The notes under the pieces: generated by a model | What the model was told of the DNA's origin: nothing | The model's input: the letters and a program-made list of their open reading frames with translations, nothing else | Database searches by the model: none | Assembly (NCBI GenBank): GCA_025458985.1 | Contig: JALORM010000032.1 | Span: 1-20,567, forward strand | Source of the DNA: Paracoccaceae bacterium | GTDB taxonomy: Bacteria > Pseudomonadota > Alphaproteobacteria > Rhodobacterales > Rhodobacteraceae | Length of the DNA stretch: 20,567 nucleotides | Direction: 5' to 3' | Translations under genes and position numbers: made by a program | Part shown: positions 1 through 7,250 of the stretch, one piece after another | Numbering within the stretch: position 1 is the stretch's first letter | Layout: the number at the start of each line of letters is the position of its first letter

Positions 1-329
1 ACGCCGAAGAGGTTGGTCTCGAAGATCGCCCTCAGCGCGCCGCGCGGAAGGTCCTCGACCGCGCCGGGGCAACCGAAGGCGCCATTGTTGAAGACAGCGT
101 CCAGCGTGCCCCCCGTCCGCGACAGCGCCTCGTCCACCGCGGCGGCGATGCTGGCTTCGTCGGCATAGTCGAGAGGGAAGCTTTCCAGCCCCTCGCCCCG
201 AAGCCGCGCGCAATCGGCCTCCTGACGGCAGGTTGCGAAGACGCGCCAGCCGCGCCGGGCCATGCCATGCGCCGCGTCGTAGCCGATGCCCGATGAGCAC
301 CCGGTGATGAGAAGCGTTCTTTCTGCCAT
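1..329 (-). CDS. SDR-family NAD(P)-dependent oxidoreductase (partial, N-terminal 109 residues)
   Basis: This is the N-terminal Rossmann half of a short-chain dehydrogenase/reductase; the gene continues beyond the left edge of the window. The start ATG (329-327) follows a GGAG sequence six bases upstream. The nucleotide-binding motif TGCSSGIG lies at residues 9-16, directly after a beta strand (TLLIT). An acidic turn with DYAD is at about 54-57, NNGAFG (the NNAG-type motif) at 81-86, and the typical ETNLFG at 104-109. The catalytic Ser-Tyr-Lys segment lies outside the window, so completeness and substrate cannot be judged. The gene is divergent from parC across 122 bases in which I saw no clear promoter. 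SDR membership is secure; the substrate is unknown. Confidence 0.88.
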   Translation of the reverse strand, partial: MAERTLLITGCSSGIGYDAAHGMARRGWRVFATCRQEADCARLRGEGLESFPLDYADEASIAAAVDEALSRTGGTLDAVFNNGAFGCPGAVEDLPRGALRAIFETNLFG

Positions 330-451
330 CGTCGTCTCCGCCTTCGCGGCCGGCACCCTGACGCGGGCGCGCCGGTCCGGCAAGACCCGACGCCAGCGCG
401 GGCCCGGAAATGCCGCTGGACCGGGGCAGGGGAGGACACTACACAACATCC

Positions 452-2684
452 ATGTCGGACGAACCCCAGAGCCCCAAGATCGAGATACCGGATCTGGCCG
501 AACCCCTCGCCCGGGCGATCGGCGAGCGGTACCTGACCTATGCGCTGTCGACGATCATGCATCGCGCGCTGCCCGACGCGCGGGACGGGCTGAAGCCCGT
601 GCACCGGCGCATCCTCTGGGCGATGCGCGAGATGCGGCTGGCCTCGAACGGGGGTTTCCGCAAGTCCGCCGGGGTAGTTGGCGAGGTGATGGGCAAGTAC
701 CACCCTCACGGCGACAGCGCGATCTACGACGCCATGGCGCGGCTCGCGCAGGACTTCGCGATCCGCTATCCGCTGGTCGACGGGCAGGGCAACTTCGGCA
801 ACATCGACGGCGACAACCCGGCGGCCATGCGCTACACCGAGGCCCGCCTGACGCGCGCCTCCGAGGCGCTGATGGATGCGCTCGACGAGGATGACGAACA
901 TCCCGCCGCACAACCTGGACCAGCTGCTCGAAGCCTGCCTGCACCTGGCGAAGGCGAAGAACTCGGACCTCGTCCGCGACGAGACGCTGATCGACATCGT
1001 CGAGGGGCCGGACTTCCCGACCGGCGGCGTGATCGTCGAGCCGCGCGAGTCGCTCCGCGCGGCCTACCTGACGGGGCGCGGGTCGATCCGCACCCGGGCG
1101 CGCTGGGCGCGCGAGGACCTCGGCCACGGGACCTGGCAGATTGTGGTGACCGAAATCCCGTTCCAGGTGCAGAAGTCGAAGCTGATCGAGCGGATTGCCG
1201 AGCTGATCCAGCTGAAGAAGATCCCGATCCTCGCCGATGTGCGCGACGAATCCGCCGACGACATCCGCATCGTGCTCGAGCCGCGCTCGCGCAATGTCGA
1301 GCCCGATGTGTTGATGGGCATGCTGTTCCGCAACACCGACCTCGAGACGCGGTTCGCGCTGAACATGAACGTGCTGATCGACGGCCGGGTGCCGAAGGTC
1401 TGTTCGCTGAAGGAGGTGCTCCGCGCCTTCCTCGCCCACCGCCGCGACGTGCTGGAACGCCGCTCGCGCCACCGGCTGGAGAAGATCGACCACCGGCTGG
1501 AGGTACTGGAAGGCTTCATCACCGCCTTCCTGAACCTCGACCGGGTGATCGACATCATCCGCTACGACGACGACCCCAAGGCCGCGCTGATGCGCGAGGA
1601 CTGGGGTCGCGCCCACGCCCGCGCGACCTCGGAGAGGGACTACATCAGCCCGGCGCCGGGCGAGGGCGAGCTGAGCGAGGTTCAGGCCGAGGCAATCCTG
1701 AACATGCGCCTGCGCTCGCTCCGCCGGCTGGAGGAGATCGAGCTTCGGCGCGAGTTCGACGCGCTGACCGCCGAGCGCGCGGCGATCGAGGACCTGCTTT
1801 CCGACGAGGGCCTGCAGTGGAGCCGGATCGCCGACGAGCTGCGCGAGGTTCGCAAGGCCTTCGGCAAGGATGCGCCCGGCGGTGCCCGGCGCACCACCTT
1901 CGCCGAGGCGGGCGAGGCCGAGGACGTACCCGTCGAGGCGATGATCGAGCGAGAACCGGTCACGGTGATCTGTTCCAAGATGGGCTGGATCCGGGCGATG
2001 CGCGGGCACCAGCCGCTGGACGCCGATGTGAAGTTCAAGGACGGCGACGGGCCGCGCTTTGCCTTCCACGCCGAGACCACCGACCGCATCCTGATGTTTG
2101 GCTCCAACGGGCGGTTCTACACGCTGGCGGCCGTCAACCTGCCCGGCGGGCGCGGGATGGGCGAGCCCGTGCGCCTGATGGTCGACCTGCCGAACGAAGC
2201 CGAGATCGTGGCGCTGTTCCCGCACCGGCCGGGCGGCAAGCTCGTCGTCGCGTCCTCGGCGGGCGACGGCTTCATGGTGGCCGAGGACGAGACCCTCGCC
2301 CAGACCCGGGCAGGCAAGCAGGCGATGAACCTTGGCCCCGGCGTGGTGGCGGCGGTCTGCAAGCCCGTGGCAGGCGACCACCTTGCCGTGGCAAGCGCGA
2401 ACGGCAAGCTGCTGGTCTTTCCGCTGACCGAGCTTCCCGAGATGGCGCGCGGCAAGGGCGTCCGGCTGCAGAAGTACAAGTTGGTTCGGGGCCGTCAGGG
2501 CCAGCTGGAACTCGACGGCGGGCTGGCGGACCTCACGACCTTCCACTGGGCGCAGGGCCTGAGCTGGACGATGGGCGGTGGCAAGACCCGGACCGAGCCG
2601 GACATGACGGAATGGCTTGGACCGCGCGCCGGGGTGGGCAAGCGTCCGCCCCACGGATTCCCGCGAACCAACCGGTTCGACTGA
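452..2684 (+). pseudogene. parC: DNA topoisomerase IV subunit A (parC), interrupted by an internal frame-disrupting deletion
   Basis: ParC is the DNA-cleaving subunit of topoisomerase IV, which unlinks daughter chromosomes. From ATG 452 the N-terminal winged-helix part is clear: GLKPVHRRILWAM, the quinolone-determining stretch YHPHGDSAIYDAM (about 83-95) and the catalytic tyrosine in RYTEARL (Tyr128). At 890-894 the frame ends after LDED. The homologous reading resumes one frame over at TNIPPHNLDQL and continues through the tower, coiled coil (VQAEAILNMRLRSLRRLEEIE) and C-terminal beta-pinwheel to the TGA at 2682-2684. Compared with the family, the block that normally joins these parts (VDFxPxYDG ... 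FPNLLxNGxxGIAVGMA) is absent. I estimate about 38 residues lost (about 113 bp, not a multiple of three). The joined remnants total about 742 residues. ParC is normally essential, so this is a recent lesion, a second copy, or an assembly fault. The stop lies 12 bases from the stop of the convergent next gene. Confidence 0.9.
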
Positions 2685-2696
2685 GGGCGGCGTCGG

Positions 2697-3356
2697 TCAG
2701 GGAACGAATTCGACCGGCGTGAAACCGTTGTCTCGCCGGTAGGACACGATCTTCGACAGCGTTCCGTCCGCTGCGTAGCTGTAGTGAGCCTTTTCGGAGA
2801 TGTACTGGTCGACAAGCTCTGCCGAAAGCGCCGGGCGGCCGGAGTCCGGGCCGTCATCGTCCAGTGGTGCATACAACCTGAGCAGAATGAACCGCCCCTG
2901 TCCCTCGGTTTCGGCATAGGGAACCTCGCGCCAGTCCTCCGACCCAGACTTCGAAGCCACGAAGGTGCGGACTTGCTGCGTGGCGATGTCGTTGTCGCGA
3001 TAGTCGATCTTCCGGTCGCCGAGCGGCTGGCCGTCGATCTCGGTGGCCAGGTCGACATCGGTCCGATCGCGGGTCCAGGATTCCATGTACGCCAGTCTTC
3101 CGGCAGCGTCCCTGCGCCCCCGGAAGAACCCGTATTCAAGCGCAAGGCCCTCGTAGTCGGTGATCGACGACGCCGCGATGTTCGGCACGAGCTGATAGCC
3201 CCACCAATGGGTGAAGTAGAAGAGGTCCCGACCGCGGGCCGGTTCAGTGAGGTTGTCCAATGCTCTCTCCGTCGCGCGCGATGCCGTGATGCCAAGCAGA
3301 TTTAGCCCCGACATCGCAAGTCCCCCAACGATCACAGTGCGCCGGCTGCCGGTCAT
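2697..3356 (-). CDS. Exported protein of unknown family, candidate immunity protein of the T6SS cassette
   Basis: I do not recognise a named family for this 219-residue protein. Its ATG (3356-3354) overlaps the TGA of the upstream putative effector as ATGA, so the two are translationally coupled. The N-terminus MTGSRRTVIVGG followed by the hydrophobic run LAMSGLNLLGIT looks like an export signal, possibly Tat because of the paired arginines; cleavage near residue 30 (ASRA) is plausible. The mature part is soluble, mixed charge and rich in aromatic residues (FYFTHWWGYQLVP), and ends with a beta-like stretch (YSYAADGTLSKIVSYR). Third and last place after a DUF4123 adaptor and a putative cell-wall-directed effector, plus export, fits a periplasmic immunity protein; that role is inference from context only. 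Base composition looks lower in GC than parC (33 of 60 bases are G or C in 2761-2820). An additional effector or a generic periplasmic protein remains possible. Confidence 0.8.
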   Translation of the reverse strand: MTGSRRTVIVGGLAMSGLNLLGITASRATERALDNLTEPARGRDLFYFTHWWGYQLVPNIAASSITDYEGLALEYGFFRGRRDAAGRLAYMESWTRDRTDVDLATEIDGQPLGDRKIDYRDNDIATQQVRTFVASKSGSEDWREVPYAETEGQGRFILLRLYAPLDDDGPDSGRPALSAELVDQYISEKAHYSYAADGTLSKIVSYRRDNGFTPVEFVP

Positions 3357-4294
3357 GAGGTAGACGTGCTCCAGCCGAACTGTCCGATCCCGACGCCCAC
3401 GTGCTTCCAGAGGAAGGCCTCGCGCATCAGATAGGCCTGGAAGGTCTTGCAGTGCCACCCGCCGCCGTCGGTTCGCCACGACCAGGTGTTCGACACGTCC
3501 CGCGCGAAGCTCTGCGCCTTTGTGCGCAGGATTGACTTGTATTCGGCGGCGGTCTTGCCGTTCGTGACCCAGGGGAAGAACACGTCTTCGAGGGAGGCAT
3601 AGGTGCGCGACTTCGTGTGGTAGGGGTCGGTCGTGGGGGATGCCCCGGCGTAGGACGGCCCGGAGGGGGAGTACCCGTTCAACGCGCCCCTGACCCCGGT
3701 GAACGTGTCCCAGTCGGACGTCAGCGCCCCCGCAGCCGGCCACCAGCCGTAGCTCTCCATCGGGCGTTCCCTGCTCGCGTCGGCCTCGCTTGCATAGATC
3801 TTCGTCCAGTGGTGGCCGTAGGGGTCGTCGCCGGTCGCGTCCTTCGCACCGACCGCGACCATGTACTGCGTCGGCAGCCGGAACATCTCGACCGTCCTGA
3901 GCTGCCGGCGGATGCGCAGCTCCTTCTCGCGCCCCGACTTCGACGATCCGTTCACCTTCAGGTTCGTGTCGCCCTTGTTCTCGATCCTGAACTCGGCCTG
4001 CCGGAGGGTCACGACGTAGAGCCCGCAGGGAACGGCCGAGTAGCGGGCCTTGCCTTGCGCGTCGGTGGTGGCGGTGAAGGTCGTCGATCCCTGACGGATC
4101 GAAACCTCGACGCCCTTCACGCCGATCCAGTCGAAGCCCTGGTTCCGATTGCCTCTGGGCGCGCCCACCTCGGGTTCCTCGACCAGGATCGTCAGATCGG
4201 TCTCGCACCGCGCCACGACGTCGACCTGAGGAAGGTCCTGGGGCGCATCGTAGCGCGCCGATGGGCGTGCCCCGCCGGCGTTCCCTCCGTCCAT
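3353..4294 (-). CDS. Putative T6SS cargo effector: beta-sandwich N-terminal domain plus permuted papain-like (His...Cys) domain
   Basis: This 313-residue protein has no signal peptide. Residues about 55-100 (GVKGVEVSI, TTDAQGKARYSAVPCGLYVV) read as a transthyretin/prealbumin-like beta-sandwich of the kind found in VgrG tails and cargo proteins. The C-terminal part carries GHHW (160-163), SYGWWP (181-186) and GWHCKTFQAYL (279-289). A histidine next to an aromatic, then YGxxP, then a late cysteine is the order seen in circularly permuted papain-like (NlpC/P60-related) hydrolases. His161 or His162 and Cys282 would be the catalytic pair. Such domains cut peptidoglycan peptides, amides or lipids; the substrate here is unknown. 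ATG 4294 has GGAGG seven bases upstream and shares one base with the stop of the DUF4123 gene (TGATG); an in-frame GTG one codon earlier (4297) is an alternative. It overlaps the downstream gene by ATGA. The effector role rests on the DUF4123 neighbour and motif order. Confidence 0.75.
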   Translation of the reverse strand: MDGGNAGGARPSARYDAPQDLPQVDVVARCETDLTILVEEPEVGAPRGNRNQGFDWIGVKGVEVSIRQGSTTFTATTDAQGKARYSAVPCGLYVVTLRQAEFRIENKGDTNLKVNGSSKSGREKELRIRRQLRTVEMFRLPTQYMVAVGAKDATGDDPYGHHWTKIYASEADASRERPMESYGWWPAAGALTSDWDTFTGVRGALNGYSPSGPSYAGASPTTDPYHTKSRTYASLEDVFFPWVTNGKTAAEYKSILRTKAQSFARDVSNTWSWRTDGGGWHCKTFQAYLMREAFLWKHVGVGIGQFGWSTSTS

Positions 4295-5367
4295 CACGCC
4301 TCCTCCGTCGGAAAACCGGCCGCACGGTCCGCTTCGGCCTTCGCATGACCGATGCGTTCCTCGACTACGGCCATGACCCTGCGACGACGGTCGTCTTCCA
4401 TTGCGCCCGTGTCACCGTAGCAGGCATTGATGCGGGCGACGGTCTGGGGTTCGTTCTCGCTGAGGCACAGGCCGAGAACGAAGGTGAAGATCTCCCGGGC
4501 GTCCGCAAGGCCCAGATGCACTGCCTTCGAGCGGAAACGCCTGACCTTTCCCAGCAGGTCGACCGGGTCCACCGACCGGAACTCGGCAAGCGTGCCGATA
4601 TGCGCGGCGATCGCCTCGATCTGGCGTGTCGTCCGAAGCGAGGCGTAGTGCTGCCGCGCCTGCGCCGAGAGGCGCAGGCGCCCTTCCGGCACCGGACCGT
4701 CAAGCAGGATCCGCGCTGCCGAAAGGCGGTGGTAGACCACGAAGGAATGGATGCCCCGGAACAGCGACAGCGCGCCGTCGTCGGCATGCGAGACGAGGAA
4801 ATCCTCGAAGGTCCGGCTATCCCAGAAGCGGAAGAACATCAGGCGGCCGTCGTCGGTGCCGACCCGGACGAACCGGCGCAGGTGCGACCGGAGCCGGTCG
4901 ATCCCGAGCCTTGACCGCAGGTAGAGCGCGGGGGCATGCCGCCACAGCTCCCAGGGGACGTCGCGTCCCGGAACGTCGGTAAAGAGCGCCCGGGTGATCC
5001 TGTGCCCGTCCTCCAGCCTGACCAGCCACGGCGCCAGGGCAACCAGGTCCTCGCCCTCGCCGTCCAGAAACAGGCATCGCGCCTCGAGCCCGCAGACCGG
5101 CAGGATTTCGGCGAGGTTCGGGACCCGCACCCCGTCGATCACCGCATAGGTGTGCAGCGGCCCGGTCCCCCCGCCTTCGTCGTCGGGCGGTCCTTCGCTC
5201 GGGCGGCGCGTCTGGTCTTCGAACAGGACGTCACGAAGCGCATCGGGCACCGCCAGCGCCGTCTGCGCGGCAAGAGGGGCGGGCACCGGATCGAGGCGCT
5301 CGATCCTCAACAGGGCGCCGCTATCGGAACCGGACGGAACCTGTTCGAGCGGATCGCGCCAGTTCAT
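4294..5367 (-). CDS. DUF4123 domain protein (T6SS effector adaptor/chaperone)
   Basis: DUF4123 proteins (also called TEC or Tap adaptors) load a cognate effector onto the VgrG spike of type VI secretion systems and are usually encoded directly upstream of that effector. In this 357-residue protein the domain spans about residues 72-195. It opens with HTYAVIDGVRVPNL, then CLFLDGEGEDLVALAPWLVRL, the aromatic/basic middle (LRRFVRVGTDDGRLMFFRFWD) and the closing TFEDFL. The first 70 residues are Pro/Gly/Asp-rich and probably partly disordered. The rest (about 200-357) is helical and charged and could be the cargo-specific part. The start ATG (5367-5365) lacks an obvious Shine-Dalgarno sequence. 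The stop TGA overlaps the putative effector's ATG, giving an adaptor-effector-immunity order. No vgrG, hcp, PAAR or sheath genes are in the window, so the cassette would depend on machinery elsewhere. Domain assignment is good; exact partner is inference. Confidence 0.87.
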   Translation of the reverse strand: MNWRDPLEQVPSGSDSGALLRIERLDPVPAPLAAQTALAVPDALRDVLFEDQTRRPSEGPPDDEGGGTGPLHTYAVIDGVRVPNLAEILPVCGLEARCLFLDGEGEDLVALAPWLVRLEDGHRITRALFTDVPGRDVPWELWRHAPALYLRSRLGIDRLRSHLRRFVRVGTDDGRLMFFRFWDSRTFEDFLVSHADDGALSLFRGIHSFVVYHRLSAARILLDGPVPEGRLRLSAQARQHYASLRTTRQIEAIAAHIGTLAEFRSVDPVDLLGKVRRFRSKAVHLGLADAREIFTFVLGLCLSENEPQTVARINACYGDTGAMEDDRRRRVMAVVEERIGHAKAEADRAAGFPTEEA

Positions 5368-5436
5368 TCGGTACCCGTGCCGACAAGCTTACTCGCCAAA
5401 GCCGGGGAGGTGCCCGCACCGTCCCGTCCGCCTGCA

Positions 5437-5465
5437 AGCCTAGCCGCGCGAACCCGCCCGTGCAA
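5437..5465 (-). promoter_or_regulatory. Possible sigma-70-type promoter of the DUF4123 cassette
   Basis: On the minus strand a TTGCAC -35 candidate (5465-5460) is separated by 17 bases from a TAGGCT -10 candidate (5442-5437), about 70 bases upstream of the DUF4123 start. The match to consensus is only three of six at each element, so this is tentative. The -35 lies in the centre of an inverted repeat listed separately. Confidence 0.33.
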
Positions 5466-5472
5466 CGGGCGG
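5454..5472. repeat. Perfect 7-bp inverted repeat (operator or terminator stem)
   Basis: CCGCCCG (5454-5460) and CGGGCGG (5466-5472) flank a five-base loop, in the gap between the TIGR02186-like gene and the DUF4123 gene. No U-tract follows on either strand, so a classical intrinsic terminator is not supported. The repeat covers the candidate -35 of the DUF4123 cassette and could instead be a regulator site. Confidence 0.5.
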
Positions 5473-5494
5473 CCACGCCGCGCTGCGCCATCCC

Positions 5495-6250
5495 TCATGT
5501 CCGGATGAACCGGAACGCCGCCGAGGCGCCCCATCCTGCCAGAAGCGCCAGCGCCAGCGCGAGCATGCCGTAGGCCAGCGGCCGTTCGTGCGCGAGGGTG
5601 TAGAGGAACCACTCCAGCCCGACCTTGCGCACGTCGATCAGCGCCACCTGGTGGTCGATCACCTCGCGCCCCCGGGTCAGGAAGATGCGGACGGTGTAGT
5701 TTCCCTCGGTCAGATTGGCCGGCAGTTGGAAGGACGCGTGGAACAGCGTGTCCTCGGTCAGGCCCACGTCACCCGCATCGACGCGGTAGTGACCGCTGGC
5801 TTGTCGCAGCCGGATCAGCGCGTCAGAGAAGCGCGCGGCATCGGCGACTTCGGGCGGTGCCCCGACCGAACGGATGCCCTGCGGGATCGAGATGCGGTGC
5901 CGCAGGTCCTCGGTATGCGACAGGATGTCGAACAGGGGCGCCGTCGTGGCGATGGCGTAGAACCGCGGCGCGGTGTCGATTTCGACCGCCTCGGTGTTCA
6001 CCCAGATGCCGAAGACGCGGGACTTCCGGCGCACGTTCACCGGAGCGGCGGGGCCGATCACCGTGACGATGACCTCGAGCGGGGGCCCTTCGGGCGGCGG
6101 CGTGTCGCGCTTGACCGCGCCGAAGACCAGGATCTCGGACCCGTCGAAATTGGCGGTGATCGACACCCGGGTCTGGCTGAGCCCGGCCACGACCTCTTCG
6201 GCCCTTGCGGGCAATGCGGCAAGCACCAGAAGGACAAGCGCGCGGATCAT
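5495..6250 (-). CDS. TIGR02186-like alphaproteobacterial membrane-anchored protein of unknown function
   Basis: This 251-residue protein resembles the alphaproteobacterial family TIGR02186, commonly found next to TauE/SafE exporters. A signal peptide is visible (MIRALVLLVLAALPARA, cleavage likely before EE). A large beta-rich extracytoplasmic region follows, with VSITANFDGSEILVFGAV near the start of the mature protein and RIFLTRGREVIDHQ later. One C-terminal transmembrane helix (about 223-245, LAYGMLALALALLAGWG) ends in a short basic tail, FRFIRT. The topology is therefore periplasmic domain outside, tail inside. The start ATG overlaps the TGA of the upstream exporter gene as ATGA, so the two are translationally coupled and probably form one functional unit. 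The biochemical role is not established; assistance to sulfur-compound export is suggested by the neighbour only. Confidence 0.82.
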   Translation of the reverse strand: MIRALVLLVLAALPARAEEVVAGLSQTRVSITANFDGSEILVFGAVKRDTPPPEGPPLEVIVTVIGPAAPVNVRRKSRVFGIWVNTEAVEIDTAPRFYAIATTAPLFDILSHTEDLRHRISIPQGIRSVGAPPEVADAARFSDALIRLRQASGHYRVDAGDVGLTEDTLFHASFQLPANLTEGNYTVRIFLTRGREVIDHQVALIDVRKVGLEWFLYTLAHERPLAYGMLALALALLAGWGASAAFRFIRT

Positions 6251-7167
6251 CCCCGGGTCGTCCTGTAGCCGATGGAGTAGAGTTCGGACGGCTCCACCAC
6301 CAGGTCGAAGAGAAGTTTCCCGCAGACCGTCAGGACGACGACCGCCAGCAGGATGCGAAGCTGTTCGGCCTTGAGGCGCGCGCCGACCGTGGTTCCGATC
6401 TGCGCCCCGATCACCCCGCCGATGATCAGGATCACCGCCAGCAGGATGTCGACCGAATAGTTGGTGACGGCATGCATGACCGTGGTGAAGGCGGTGACGA
6501 AGACGATCTGGAACAGCGAGGTTCCGACGACGACCTTCGTCGGCATCCCCAAAAGGTAGATCATCGCCGGCACCATGATGAAGCCGCCGCCCACCCCCAT
6601 GATCGCCGCGAGGACCCCGACCGAGGCCCCGACCGCCAGCGGCGGGATGACCGAGATATAGAGCCCGGAGGTCCGGAACTTCACCTTGAAGGGCAGGCGG
6701 TGCATCCACAGGTGCTGCCGCCGCTCGATCCGGCCCGGCGCGCGGCGCGCCCTGATCAGCGCCCGCAGGCTTTCCTGGAACATCAGCAGCCCGATGACCC
6801 CGAGGAACACCACGTAGCTCAGCTGTACCACCAGGTCGATCTGGCCGTTCCGCTGCAGCAGGTTGAAGGCATAGATGCCGGCGGCCGATCCGACGAGGCC
6901 CCCTGCCAGCAGGACGCCGCCCATGACGAAGTCCACCGTGCGCCGCCTGAGGTGCGCCAGTACCCCCGAGATCGACGAGGCCACGACCTGGTTCGCGCCG
7001 GTGGCCACCGCCACCGGAGGCGGGATGCCGATGAAGAACAGAAGCGGCGTGATCAGGAAGCCCCCGCCCACGCCGAACATCCCCGAAAGAAGCCCCACGA
7101 TTCCGCCGATGCCGAGAAGCAGGAAGACGTTTACCGAGACCTCGGCGATGGGGAGGTAGAGCTGCAT
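6247..7167 (-). CDS. TauE/SafE-family (sulfite/sulfonate exporter-like) membrane protein
   Basis: The 306-residue polytopic membrane protein has the internal two-fold repeat typical of the TauE/SafE (DUF81) family. FGVGGGFLITP at 31-41 and MGVGGGFIMVP at 190-200 are the paired signature loops. Each is followed by hydrophobic helices, with a basic loop around 135-165 (RARRAPGRIERR) separating the halves. About eight membrane segments can be read. Family members export sulfite, sulfoacetate or related anions, or act as permeases of unknown substrate, in the inner membrane. Length is normal. It is coupled to the TIGR02186-like gene downstream. Its ATG (7167-7165) has no strong Shine-Dalgarno sequence; a TTGACA element lies about 60 bases upstream. 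The substrate cannot be assigned from sequence. Confidence 0.9.
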   Translation of the reverse strand: MQLYLPIAEVSVNVFLLLGIGGIVGLLSGMFGVGGGFLITPLLFFIGIPPPVAVATGANQVVASSISGVLAHLRRRTVDFVMGGVLLAGGLVGSAAGIYAFNLLQRNGQIDLVVQLSYVVFLGVIGLLMFQESLRALIRARRAPGRIERRQHLWMHRLPFKVKFRTSGLYISVIPPLAVGASVGVLAAIMGVGGGFIMVPAMIYLLGMPTKVVVGTSLFQIVFVTAFTTVMHAVTNYSVDILLAVILIIGGVIGAQIGTTVGARLKAEQLRILLAVVVLTVCGKLLFDLVVEPSELYSIGYRTTRG

Positions 7168-7201
7168 CGTGGCGTGGGCCGGAAAGCGTCGGGGTTGCGC
7201 C

Positions 7202-7231
7202 AGCCTTGCGCGCCTTGCCTTGCGTTGTCAA
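7202..7231 (-). promoter_or_regulatory. Candidate promoter for the TauE/SafE operon
   Basis: In the 83-base gap between the phosphorylase stop and the exporter start, the minus strand carries a perfect TTGACA (7231-7226). A weak -10 candidate, AAGGCT, lies 18 bases on (7207-7202). Three copies of CAAGGC lie between and over these elements, which may be chance in this composition or an operator. The -35 is convincing and the -10 is poor. Confidence 0.42.
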
Positions 7232-7250
7232 ACCTCGGCCGGGCGGGCGG

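Noticed and set aside
881..900. Programmed ribosomal frameshift joining the two parC frames
   Set aside because: No slippery heptamer or downstream structure is evident, and a conserved block of protein is missing, so a frameshift alone would not restore ParC.
555..2654. A 699-codon open reading frame antisense to parC
   Set aside because: It is composition-driven: high third-position GC in parC removes stops on the other strand. The translation has no recognisable motifs and is rich in His/Arg/Ala.
5454..5472. Intrinsic terminator after the TIGR02186-like gene
   Set aside because: The stem is perfect but no T-run follows on either strand, so I list it only as an inverted repeat.
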